DNA of 15,671 nucleotides from an uncultured Collinsella sp. (GTDB lineage Bacteria; Actinomycetota; Coriobacteriia; Coriobacteriales; Coriobacteriaceae). The position numbers were made by a program, and so were the translations under genes. The DNA lies in assembly GCA_937896835.1 (NCBI GenBank), contig CALBOJ010000058.1:1-15671 (forward strand). The letters are read 5' to 3'. Shown here piece by piece: positions 6,540-13,491 of this stretch (position 1 is the first letter of the stretch; every line of letters begins with the position of its first letter). The notes under the pieces were generated by a model. The model saw only the letters and a list, made by a program, of their open reading frames with translations, did not search any database and had not been told where the DNA came from.

Positions 6540-6650
6540 GCAACGATTCCTTTCCGTCGCCCGTAAGCATCAAGTTATCCATGCATTCTACCCGCGCAAA
6601 AGCCCGTGACGGACAGAGCCCGTCCATATCTACAAGACAAGCGCGGCTAG

Positions 6651-6690
6651 AAAACAAAAGCCCCGCCGGGCCTTGTGGGCACGGCGGGGC
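6651..6690 (-). terminator. Intrinsic terminator of fhs
   Basis: A 9-bp GC stem (GCCCCGCCG at 6660-6668 with CGGCGGGGC at 6682-6690) is followed, on the minus strand, by CTTTTGTTTTC. It lies 25 bases after the fhs stop codon. It separates fhs from the membrane-protein gene on the same strand. Confidence 0.88.
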
Positions 6691-6715
6691 GGACAAGCAG
6701 CTATGGGCAGCAGGC

Positions 6716-8383
6716 TTAGAACAGGCCGGTAATGTTGCCGTCGTTGTCGACGTCGATGTTTTCGGCCGCGGGAACCTTGGGCAGACCCGGCATGGTCAGA
6801 ACGCTGCCAGTCAACGCAACCACAAAGTGGGCACCGGCGGAAACCTTGAGCTCGCGCACGGTGATGCGGAAGCCCTCGGGAGCGCCCAGCGCCTTGGCGT
6901 TGTCGCTAAAGCTGTACTGCGTCTTGGCGACGCACACCGGCAGGTTGCCAAAGCCGTTCTCGCGCAGCTCGGCGAGCTGACGCTTGGCAGCCGGCGTAAA
7001 GTCGACACCATCGGCGCGGTAAACCTTGGTGGCGACGGCCTCGAGGGCATCGGCCACATCGGCGCCGTCCTCGTAGGCAAACTTGAGCTCGCTCGGCTGC
7101 TCAATCAGGCGCATGACCTCATCGGCCAGGTCGAGCGCGCCCTCGCCGCCCTTGGCCCAGACCTCGGAAAGCTTAACGTTGACGCCGAGCTGCTGGCACT
7201 CGGACTCGATGAGCGCAAGCTCGGCCTCGGTGTCCGTCGGGAAGCGGTTGATGGCGACCACGCAGGGAAGACCATAGACGTTCTGGATATTGTCAACATG
7301 GCGCAGCAGGTTAGGCATGCCGGCCTTGAGGGCATCGAGGTTCTCGTCGTTGAGGTCGGCCTTGGCAACGCCGCCGTTGTACTTAAGCGCACGGGCGGTG
7401 GCGACAATCACGACGGCGCTGGGACGAACGCCCGTCATGCGGCACTTGATGTCGAGGAACTTCTCAGCACCCAGATCGGCGCCAAAGCCTGCCTCGGTAA
7501 TGGCGACATCGCCAAAGCGCATAGCCATGCGCGTGGCCATGATGGAGTTGCAGCCGTGGGCGATATTGGCGAAGGGACCGCCGTGGACAAACGCGGGCGT
7601 GCCCTCGAGCGTCTGCACCAGGTTGGGCTTGAGCGCATCCTTAAGCAGCGCAGCCATGGCGCCCTGAGCCTTGAGGTCGCGGGCGCGGACGGGCTCGCCG
7701 GCAAAGCTGTAGCCGACGACGATCTCGCCCAGGCGCTCCTTGAGGTCGTTGATGCTCGTGGACAAGCACAAGATCGCCATGACCTCGGAAGCAACAGTAA
7801 TGTCGAAGCCATCCTCGCGCGGCACGCCCTGGGCCTTGCCGCCAATGCCGTCGATAACGTGGCGCAGCTGACGGTCGTTCATGTCGACGACGCGCTTCCA
7901 GGTGATGCGCTTAACATCGATACCGAGCTGGTTGCCCTGCTGAATATGGTTGTCGAGCATAGCGGCCAGCAGATTATTGGCGGCACCGATAGCGTGGAAG
8001 TCGCCGGTAAAGTGCAGGTTGATATCCTCCATGGGGATGACCTGGGCCCAACCGCCACCGGCGGCGCCGCCCTTGACGCCAAAAACGGGGCCGAGCGAAG
8101 GCTCGCGCAGGGCCACGGCGCTCTTGACGCCGCGACGGCGCAGGCCATCGGCCAGACCGATGGTCGTGGTGGTCTTGCCCTCGCCGGCGGGCGTGGGGTT
8201 GACGGCGGTCACGAGGACGAGCTTGGCCTGGTGGTCAGTCGGCTCGTTGAGCAGTGAATAGTCGACCTTAGCCTTGTCGAAGCCGTACGGAATCAGGTGC
8301 TTTACGTCGACGCCGGCGTTCTTAGCCACCTCGGTAATAGGCAGCGGCGTGACGGAACGTGCGATTTCGATGTCAGTAGGCAT
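6716..8383 (-). CDS. fhs: Formate-tetrahydrofolate ligase
   Basis: Joins formate to tetrahydrofolate using ATP to give 10-formyl-THF, which feeds purine synthesis and one-carbon metabolism; it is a cytoplasmic enzyme. The 555-residue length matches the family (about 555-560). The ATP-binding loop PTPAGEGKTT lies at residues 63-72, and the long conserved stretch with REPSLGP, GVKGGAAGGG and HFTGDFHAI follows. All of it is intact. I chose ATG 8383, preceded by AAAGGA six bases upstream; the open frame runs 20 codons further without a ribosome binding site. It follows ruvB by 146 bp, a gap that holds a possible -10 (TATGCT at 8424-8429 on the minus strand), so it probably has its own promoter. 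No riboswitch was seen. Confidence 0.97.
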   Translation of the reverse strand: MPTDIEIARSVTPLPITEVAKNAGVDVKHLIPYGFDKAKVDYSLLNEPTDHQAKLVLVTAVNPTPAGEGKTTTTIGLADGLRRRGVKSAVALREPSLGPVFGVKGGAAGGGWAQVIPMEDINLHFTGDFHAIGAANNLLAAMLDNHIQQGNQLGIDVKRITWKRVVDMNDRQLRHVIDGIGGKAQGVPREDGFDITVASEVMAILCLSTSINDLKERLGEIVVGYSFAGEPVRARDLKAQGAMAALLKDALKPNLVQTLEGTPAFVHGGPFANIAHGCNSIMATRMAMRFGDVAITEAGFGADLGAEKFLDIKCRMTGVRPSAVVIVATARALKYNGGVAKADLNDENLDALKAGMPNLLRHVDNIQNVYGLPCVVAINRFPTDTEAELALIESECQQLGVNVKLSEVWAKGGEGALDLADEVMRLIEQPSELKFAYEDGADVADALEAVATKVYRADGVDFTPAAKRQLAELRENGFGNLPVCVAKTQYSFSDNAKALGAPEGFRITVRELKVSAGAHFVVALTGSVLTMPGLPKVPAAENIDVDNDGNITGLF

Positions 8384-8529
8384 GGGCGGTCCTTTCGTTA
8401 CCGGATGAGAAAAAGACCAATTCAGCATAGCACGGGCGCGCAATAGTAAAACACCCGTAACCGATGAATGGCGATATGTTTACCCGATGCCCAGCGATAG
8501 CCTACAGACCAGCCAAAACAAACCCGCCT

Positions 8530-9597
8530 CTAAACGGCTGGCTCGATGCCCAAGTGCTCAAAGGTGCGAAGCGTTGCCTGGCGGCCCTGGGGCGTGCGAA
8601 TCATCAAGCCGCACTGCAGCAGGTAGGGCTCATAGACATCCTCGAGCGTACCCGGGTCCTCGCCCACCGCGCTGGCAAGGGTCGTCAGGCCCACGGCACG
8701 GCCGGAGAACGTCTTGGCAAGCGTCTCCAAGATACGAATGTCCATCCAGTCCAGACCAAGTTCATCAATCTCGAAGAACTCGAGTGCCTGACGGCAGATA
8801 TCGAGCTCGATGGGGCCGTCGCCGCGCACCTGCGCATAGTCGCGCACACGCTTGAGCAGACGGTTGGCGAGACGCGGCGTACCACGCGAACGCGAGCCGA
8901 TCTCGAGCGCGCTCGGATGGTCGATCGTCACGCCCAGAATGGTCGCCGAGCGCGTCACGATCTGGGCAAGCTCCTCGACCGTGTAGTAGTCCAGGCGATA
9001 CGAAATGCCAAAGCGGTCGCGCAGCGGGCCGGTCAGCATACCCGAGCGGGTCGTTGCCGCCACCAGCGTAAACTTGGGGATATCCAGGCGAATCGAACGT
9101 GCGGCCGGGCCTTTGCCGATCACGATATCGAGCGCAAAGTCCTCCATCGCGGGATACAGGACTTCCTCGACCGAACGGTTAAGACGATGGATCTCGTCGA
9201 TAAACAGCACGTCACCCGGCTGCAGGTTGGTAAGGATAGCCGCCAGGTCACCGGTACGCGCAATGGCCGGACCACTCGTCGTCTTGATCTGAGCGCCCAG
9301 CTCGTTGGCGATAACCGTAGCCAGCGTGGTCTTGCCTAGACCCGGAGGGCCCGAGAAGATCACGTGGTCGAGCGTCTCGCCACGGCTCTGCGCCGCTTCG
9401 ATCAACACGCGCAGGCTCTGCTTGATATGCTCCTGGCCGCAGTAATCGTCCAGGCGCTGGGGGCGCAAAGTGCGATCGACATCGAGGTCCTCGGCCGTCA
9501 GCTCCGAGCCCACCATGCGCTCGCCGTGCGCCATGGATGCCGCCGGCGAGTTGCCGGGCGTCGCCCACAGGTCCTGAGAGTCATCGGCTTCCCACAT
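8530..9597 (-). CDS. ruvB: Holliday junction ATP-dependent DNA helicase RuvB
   Basis: Hexameric AAA+ motor that pumps DNA through the RuvA-bound Holliday junction during branch migration. Walker A is GPPGLGKTT at 83-91 and Walker B is LFIDEIH at 131-137. The sensor segment AATTRSG and arginine-finger region GPLRDRFG follow, then a winged-helix C-terminus (GLTTLASAVGEDPGTLEDVY). All key residues are present over 355 residues. The first ~37 residues are a less conserved extension, seen in many actinobacterial RuvBs. ATG 9597 overlaps the ruvA stop as TGATG, so translation is probably coupled. A GTG three bases earlier (9600) is an alternative. It is the third gene of ruvCAB. Confidence 0.97.
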   Translation of the reverse strand: MWEADDSQDLWATPGNSPAASMAHGERMVGSELTAEDLDVDRTLRPQRLDDYCGQEHIKQSLRVLIEAAQSRGETLDHVIFSGPPGLGKTTLATVIANELGAQIKTTSGPAIARTGDLAAILTNLQPGDVLFIDEIHRLNRSVEEVLYPAMEDFALDIVIGKGPAARSIRLDIPKFTLVAATTRSGMLTGPLRDRFGISYRLDYYTVEELAQIVTRSATILGVTIDHPSALEIGSRSRGTPRLANRLLKRVRDYAQVRGDGPIELDICRQALEFFEIDELGLDWMDIRILETLAKTFSGRAVGLTTLASAVGEDPGTLEDVYEPYLLQCGLMIRTPQGRQATLRTFEHLGIEPAV

Positions 9598-10217
9598 CAC
9601 GCATCCATTCCGAGTCGCTTAAGCGCCGCGCCGAGCAGATCCTCGACACGCATATCCTGCCCATCATACCCGCTCAGAGCGACATCGGTCTCCTGCGGGC
9701 TAAAGCCCATGGAAAGGAGCGCCGCACGGGCGTCATCGATCGCCGAGGGAGCGGCGGCGGGAACCGGCATCGCAACCTGACCGGGAATTACGCCGACCGG
9801 AACAAAGCCCTTGTCCTTGGCAAAGGTACTCTTGAGCTCCAGGATGAGGCGCTGGGCGGTCTTTTTGCCCACACCGGGCACCTTAGCCATGCCTTTGTCG
9901 TCCTCGGCCATCACCAGAGAATACAGCTGGCCCACGGTATAGGTGGAGAGCACGGCAAGCGCCAGGCGCGGACCGACACCCGACACGGACACGAGCCGAT
10001 CGAACATCGTGCGCTCGTCCTTGGAAGCAAAGCCAAAGAGCGTCATGGCGTCCTCGCGCACCTGCATACGGGTATAGAGGCGAACCTCACCGCCGGGCGT
10101 CGGCAACGTGGCCGCAGTGCTGCCCGAGATGCCGAGCTCAAAGCCAACGCCCGACACATCGACGACAGCAGAGCTCATCGTGGCCTCGACAAGCGTTCCG
10201 TGGAGCTGGGAGATCAT
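9597..10217 (-). CDS. ruvA: Holliday junction branch migration protein RuvA
   Basis: Tetramer-forming protein that binds the four-way junction and loads RuvB. Residues 1-64 form the OB-like domain (MISQLHGTLVEA at the start). Two helix-hairpin-helix motifs follow (VSGVGPRLAL and VPGVGKKTAQRL, about 78-125). After a Pro/Ala linker, residues ~160-206 are the three-helix RuvB-binding domain (DARAALLSMGFSPQETDVAL). The 206-residue length is normal. Its ATG at 10217 shares one base with the ruvC stop codon, and its own stop shares one base with ruvB ATG. Confidence 0.97.
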   Translation of the reverse strand: MISQLHGTLVEATMSSAVVDVSGVGFELGISGSTAATLPTPGGEVRLYTRMQVREDAMTLFGFASKDERTMFDRLVSVSGVGPRLALAVLSTYTVGQLYSLVMAEDDKGMAKVPGVGKKTAQRLILELKSTFAKDKGFVPVGVIPGQVAMPVPAAAPSAIDDARAALLSMGFSPQETDVALSGYDGQDMRVEDLLGAALKRLGMDA

Positions 10218-10738
10218 CAGTATCCGGTTCCTCTCTGTTGATAGAACTCGCCGCCGGTAAGCGCCCGGGTGCGGCTGAGGTTAACGTGGCAGATGGCGCA
10301 GGCCAGGGCATCGGCGGCATGGTCGGGATGCGGGTCGTGATCGAGCTGCGTGAGCGTACGAACCATATACGCGACCTGCCGTTTGTCCGCAGCGCCGGTG
10401 CCCACAACAGCCTGCTTAATCTGCATAGGCGTATACTCGCCAATCTCGAGCGCGCATTCCGAAAGCGCCACGAGCGCGGCGCCACGGGCATGCGCCGTAG
10501 GGATGGCCGAGCGAACGTTGGCGCCAAAGTAAATGCTCTCGATAGCAGCGGTATCGGGTCGATAGCGCTCCACGACACCCTTGAGGTCGCGGGCGATATG
10601 CGACAGGCGCACCGCGAGCGGACTGCCTGCGCTGGTCTCGATGCAGCCATAGGCACGGCAGCGAACCTCGCCACGCCGCTCCTCGATAATCCCCCAACCC
10701 GTATGAGCCAAACCGGGGTCGATGCCCAAAATAACCAA
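10217..10738 (-). CDS. ruvC: Crossover junction endodeoxyribonuclease RuvC
   Basis: Dimeric RNase H-fold nuclease that cuts Holliday junctions symmetrically, with Mg2+. The metal-binding set is visible as D7 (GIDPG), E67 (IESIYFG), H140 and D143 (DHAADALA). The His in place of the third Asp is common outside E. coli. The 173-residue length is typical. The start is TTG 10738, with GGGGAGG five bases upstream and no better start nearby; TTG starts are usual in high-GC Gram-positives. It heads the ruvCAB set and sits downstream of a LexA box, with 137 bp separating it from the NAD synthetase-like gene. Confidence 0.96.
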   Translation of the reverse strand: MVILGIDPGLAHTGWGIIEERRGEVRCRAYGCIETSAGSPLAVRLSHIARDLKGVVERYRPDTAAIESIYFGANVRSAIPTAHARGAALVALSECALEIGEYTPMQIKQAVVGTGAADKRQVAYMVRTLTQLDHDPHPDHAADALACAICHVNLSRTRALTGGEFYQQRGTGY

Positions 10739-10794
10739 GCCAACCTCCCCTCGTCTTTTACCAAGCGCAAGGCAAGGCCCCGCGCACTACTCAC

Positions 10795-10806
10795 GAACGT
10801 CTGTTC
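10795..10806. promoter_or_regulatory. LexA (SOS) box upstream of ruvCAB
   Basis: GAAC-GTCT-GTTC matches the Gram-positive LexA core GAAC-N4-GTTC exactly, with a fitting extra C on the left (CGAAC). It lies 56 bases before the ruvC TTG. On the minus strand TTGACC (10823-10828) sits 16 bases further up, at about the right distance for a -35. LexA bound here would cover the expected -10 area, although no good -10 hexamer is visible. Confidence 0.82.
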
Positions 10807-10875
10807 TAGAATAACACAACGGGGTCAAGATGCTTAGTTGAAGTATCGGGGTTGAGAGCGAATCCCATCCCCAGT

Positions 10876-12861
10876 TTAGTTCTGCGAGAAGAATGGGAAC
10901 TGTCGGGGATCAACCGGCGGATGCGGCATCGGGCCACCCTGGGGCCCACCCTGCGGGCCACCCTGGCCGCCCATCATCTTATCGATGGCGTCCTGAACCT
11001 CGCCCTCGAACTTTTTCATTCCCTCGTGTAAACGACGCTGACCGTCTTCAGAGCGCAACTCCTCCATTTGTTCGGGCGAAATACCCAGTAGCTCGCCCAG
11101 CACGCCCATCATCTCGTTTCGCACGCGCTCACTCGTATCCTCGTCAGCAAAACGGCGCACCTCGGCGCGCGCCAGCGAATCGACCGTCATACGCTCCTTG
11201 CCGTTAAGCCCCAGGTCGGACCACGCGAGCATGTACGGCCAGGAGCGCTCGGCAAACGAACGGGACGAAACGATCGGCGCCGTCGGCAACATGCGGCGGG
11301 CAGCCTCACCCTGTCGAACGAGCATCAGCAGCAGCGAGCAGGCCTCAGGCTTGGCAGCGGCCATCGGGATGTCGTCAAAGGGACGGTTGCGGTCCACGTG
11401 CGACTCGAGCGCACCATCGACCTCGCCCGGCTCAAGCCCGCCAAGCAGCTGCGCCGCGCGATCGAGCATATCAACCGGGCCGGCGAGCGTCGCGAGCGCC
11501 TGCGACAGCACGCGATCCATGCAATCCTCTACCGCGTTGAGCGTCACGAGCTCTTGGGGCACCACGGCAGACGCGCGGTTGCGCACACGCGCCACAAACT
11601 CAAGCGTCGACAGGTACACATCGCCAAAGGGCGCGTAATCGCCCTGGTAGCCGCCGCAAAGCGCCGGCGCCGCCAGCGCGTACTCGGTTTTGGACAGCGG
11701 ACTCAACGCCATCGCACCCAGCTCGAGCGCCGTATCCTCCAGCATGAGGCCCAGCGTGCGAGAGCGCAGGCGCTCGGCGTCGCCCGCCGACACATCGCGG
11801 TCGAGCACGCGCGCGGCATCCGGCGCATCGCGCTCAACCGTGCGAATATGCAGGCGCTCGGCAATGGCGCGAACGGCGGCACAGCGAGCAGCCTCGGCCT
11901 CCTCCTGCGCCGGCGTAAAGATGCGGTTGCGCCCCAGCACCAGGCCAATCACATTGCGCGGGCCCAGAGCGTCGACGGCCAGCGCCGCCAGCAGGGACGA
12001 CGGCAAGTCGCCCTCGAGTGCCACCACGGCGCGCGACGCACCGTGGGCCCGGGCGTTGTCGCGCACGGCGAGCACCAGCGCCTGCCACAGCCACTCCTCG
12101 GAACGGAACTCGGGCAGTTCGTGATCTTCCAGGGCATCGAGCATCACGCCGCGCTGAATCTCCTGAACCAGCAGGCTCTCCTCAAAACACGGCGCCTGGG
12201 CCACCACGCGACCGCAGTCGTCGAGCACAAACGAACCGCCGGTATACACCGACTCGTCATAGGCACCGACCGGCGCCATACAGGCAAACCACACGCTGCG
12301 CTTGGATGCGATCTTGCGGTAGGCGCCGCTGCGAACGGCGGCAATGGCGGCAGTCTCGCGGTCGGTCATGTCAAACGCATTGAATTGGAAATACGCAATG
12401 AGGTCAACACCGGTCGGCAACATCTCGAGTTCGCGGTCCAAGTCAAAAATCACGGCGATGCGCACGCCGTCCACGTCGAACACCGGCGGCGCCCAACGCG
12501 TGTCGTTGTTCTCGCCACGCTGCAGGGCAATGCTCGAACGCGCCGGCACCACATGACCGTCCTTGAGCATCATGTAGTCGAGCAGCGGCTGACCCTCAAA
12601 CGAAACCGCCGCGGGCACGATGCAGATCATGTCAAGCTCCTGGATGCGCTCGGCGACACCAGTCAAGCCGGCAAGCATGTCGTGCTCAAAGTCGGCAGCG
12701 CCCACCAGGCCACCGGGCATGGCGCCCATAAAGAGCGGAGCCGGAACGCACAGCACGCGCGCCCCGCGCTCGTGGGCCAGACGAGCCTGGTCCTCGATGC
12801 GGCCGCAAATGCCCTCAATATCACCCAGGCGCATATCGATCTGTGCAAGCGCGAGCTTCAT
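10876..12861 (-). CDS. NAD synthetase-like protein, both active sites lost (probable pseudoenzyme)
   Basis: The layout is that of glutamine-dependent NAD synthetase: a nitrilase-fold amidase domain (about 1-240) and an NadE ATP-pyrophosphatase domain (about 255-500). The catalytic residues are missing. The FPEL glutamate is Ala41, the lysine region reads RSSIALQ near 108-114, and the CED nucleophile site is FDL at 139-141. The SGGxDS loop reads EGDLPSS at 283-289. Scaffold features remain: SKTEYAL (390-396) in place of the NKSE motif, and GDYAPFGDVYLSTL. A ~150-residue addition ends in Gly-Pro-Gln repeats and FFSQN. The frame is clean over 661 codons, so it is maintained rather than decayed. 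GAAAGG lies eight bases before ATG 12861. Synthesis of NAD by this protein is unlikely; a scaffold or regulatory role is possible but unproven. Confidence 0.8.
   Translation of the reverse strand: MKLALAQIDMRLGDIEGICGRIEDQARLAHERGARVLCVPAPLFMGAMPGGLVGAADFEHDMLAGLTGVAERIQELDMICIVPAAVSFEGQPLLDYMMLKDGHVVPARSSIALQRGENNDTRWAPPVFDVDGVRIAVIFDLDRELEMLPTGVDLIAYFQFNAFDMTDRETAAIAAVRSGAYRKIASKRSVWFACMAPVGAYDESVYTGGSFVLDDCGRVVAQAPCFEESLLVQEIQRGVMLDALEDHELPEFRSEEWLWQALVLAVRDNARAHGASRAVVALEGDLPSSLLAALAVDALGPRNVIGLVLGRNRIFTPAQEEAEAARCAAVRAIAERLHIRTVERDAPDAARVLDRDVSAGDAERLRSRTLGLMLEDTALELGAMALSPLSKTEYALAAPALCGGYQGDYAPFGDVYLSTLEFVARVRNRASAVVPQELVTLNAVEDCMDRVLSQALATLAGPVDMLDRAAQLLGGLEPGEVDGALESHVDRNRPFDDIPMAAAKPEACSLLLMLVRQGEAARRMLPTAPIVSSRSFAERSWPYMLAWSDLGLNGKERMTVDSLARAEVRRFADEDTSERVRNEMMGVLGELLGISPEQMEELRSEDGQRRLHEGMKKFEGEVQDAIDKMMGGQGGPQGGPQGGPMPHPPVDPRQFPFFSQN
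10934..10969 (-). repeat. Three 12-bp repeats coding Gly-Gly-Pro-Gln
   Basis: The core CCACCCTG (plus strand) recurs at 10934, 10946 and 10958, a 12-bp period. It encodes the GGPQ units in the C-terminal tail of the NAD synthetase-like protein. Such short in-frame repeats can change copy number between strains. Confidence 0.7.
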
Positions 12862-12898
12862 GGCTCAGCCCTTTCCGTCGTAAACCATCGAAATCGTA

Positions 12899-12932
12899 GT
12901 AAAAGCGCCGGCCGCATGATGCAGTCGGCGCT
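12899..12932 (-). terminator. Hairpin with T-run between the superoxide reductase and NadE-like genes
   Basis: On the minus strand AGCGCCG (12932-12926) pairs with CGGCGCT (12910-12904), with a further GCAT/ATGC pairing inside, followed by TTTT. It lies 46 bases after the superoxide reductase stop and 37 before the NadE-like ATG. It is most simply the reductase terminator. If the NadE-like promoter is the TAT-rich stretch at about 12945-12960, it would instead be a leader hairpin that could attenuate. Confidence 0.65.
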
Positions 12933-12978
12933 CGCATGTGCATATGCTAGCTATGATACCCCGAGCGGGGGCGCGCTC

Positions 12979-13341
12979 CTAGAACGTCGCGGACCACAGC
13001 CCGTGCAGGTTGCAGTAGGCATAGACGGTACCGGTCTTGGAACCGCCGGCAAAAAACGTCGCGGGCTTCATGCCGGGCTCAAGGTAATGGACCTCTAAGC
13101 GGCCCTCGGCCTCAAGGGCGATCCACTCGATATAGTGCTCGGGCAGGCTGGGGTGCTCGACCGAGCCAACGCGTGCGCGAATCACGTGACCGTCGCGCTC
13201 GGTCTCGACAACAGGCACGTGCTTCTCGTGCGCCGCGTCCTCAGTGTTTGCGGTCAGTTCCGTGCAACCGGCAGGGGTTGCAACGTCGTTGCCAAGGGCG
13301 GCAATGAGCTTACCGTCGGGGTCCTTAAAGAATTTCGCCAT
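12979..13341 (-). CDS. dfx: Superoxide reductase (desulfoferrodoxin family, no centre I)
   Basis: Reduces superoxide to hydrogen peroxide without releasing oxygen, a typical anaerobe defence in the cytoplasm. The iron site of the catalytic domain is complete: H41 and the preceding E39-K40 (EKHVP), H63, H69 (HYIEWI), C110 and H113 (CNLHGLW). The first ~37 residues align with the rubredoxin-like N-terminal domain of desulfoferrodoxin, but only one Cys (C26) of its four remains. That places it with class III enzymes such as the Treponema protein, or a neelaredoxin with a short N-terminal extension. AAAGGAG six bases before ATG 13341 sets the start at 120 residues. It lies 150 bp after the SNF2-family gene on the same strand. 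The electron donor, often rubredoxin, is not in the window. Confidence 0.92.
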   Translation of the reverse strand: MAKFFKDPDGKLIAALGNDVATPAGCTELTANTEDAAHEKHVPVVETERDGHVIRARVGSVEHPSLPEHYIEWIALEAEGRLEVHYLEPGMKPATFFAGGSKTGTVYAYCNLHGLWSATF

Positions 13342-13491
13342 GATGTTCTCCTTTGCTGACGTGCCAATGTTCTTGATGGTTCTTATGCCCAAAGGCAGAC
13401 AAACCATCCACGGCATTGCAAACGAACACATAACGGGCGGGGACGATGGGGCAGCGTGCGCTATCCGCCCTGGCGGCCCCACCCGAGCGGG

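Noticed and set aside
6407..8257. 616-codon open frame on the plus strand opposite fhs
   Set aside because: It is the antisense shadow of a fully conserved fhs gene. Long antisense frames are expected in GC-rich codon usage, and the sequence has no recognisable domain.
8507..8544. CCAGCC/GGCTGG inverted repeat at the ruvB end
   Set aside because: Only 6-bp arms around a 20-base loop with no T-run; not convincing as a terminator.
11398..13098. 566-codon open frame on the plus strand opposite the NadE-like gene
   Set aside because: His/Arg/Ala-rich shadow translation with no ribosome binding site or family resemblance; the minus strand encodes the recognisable protein.
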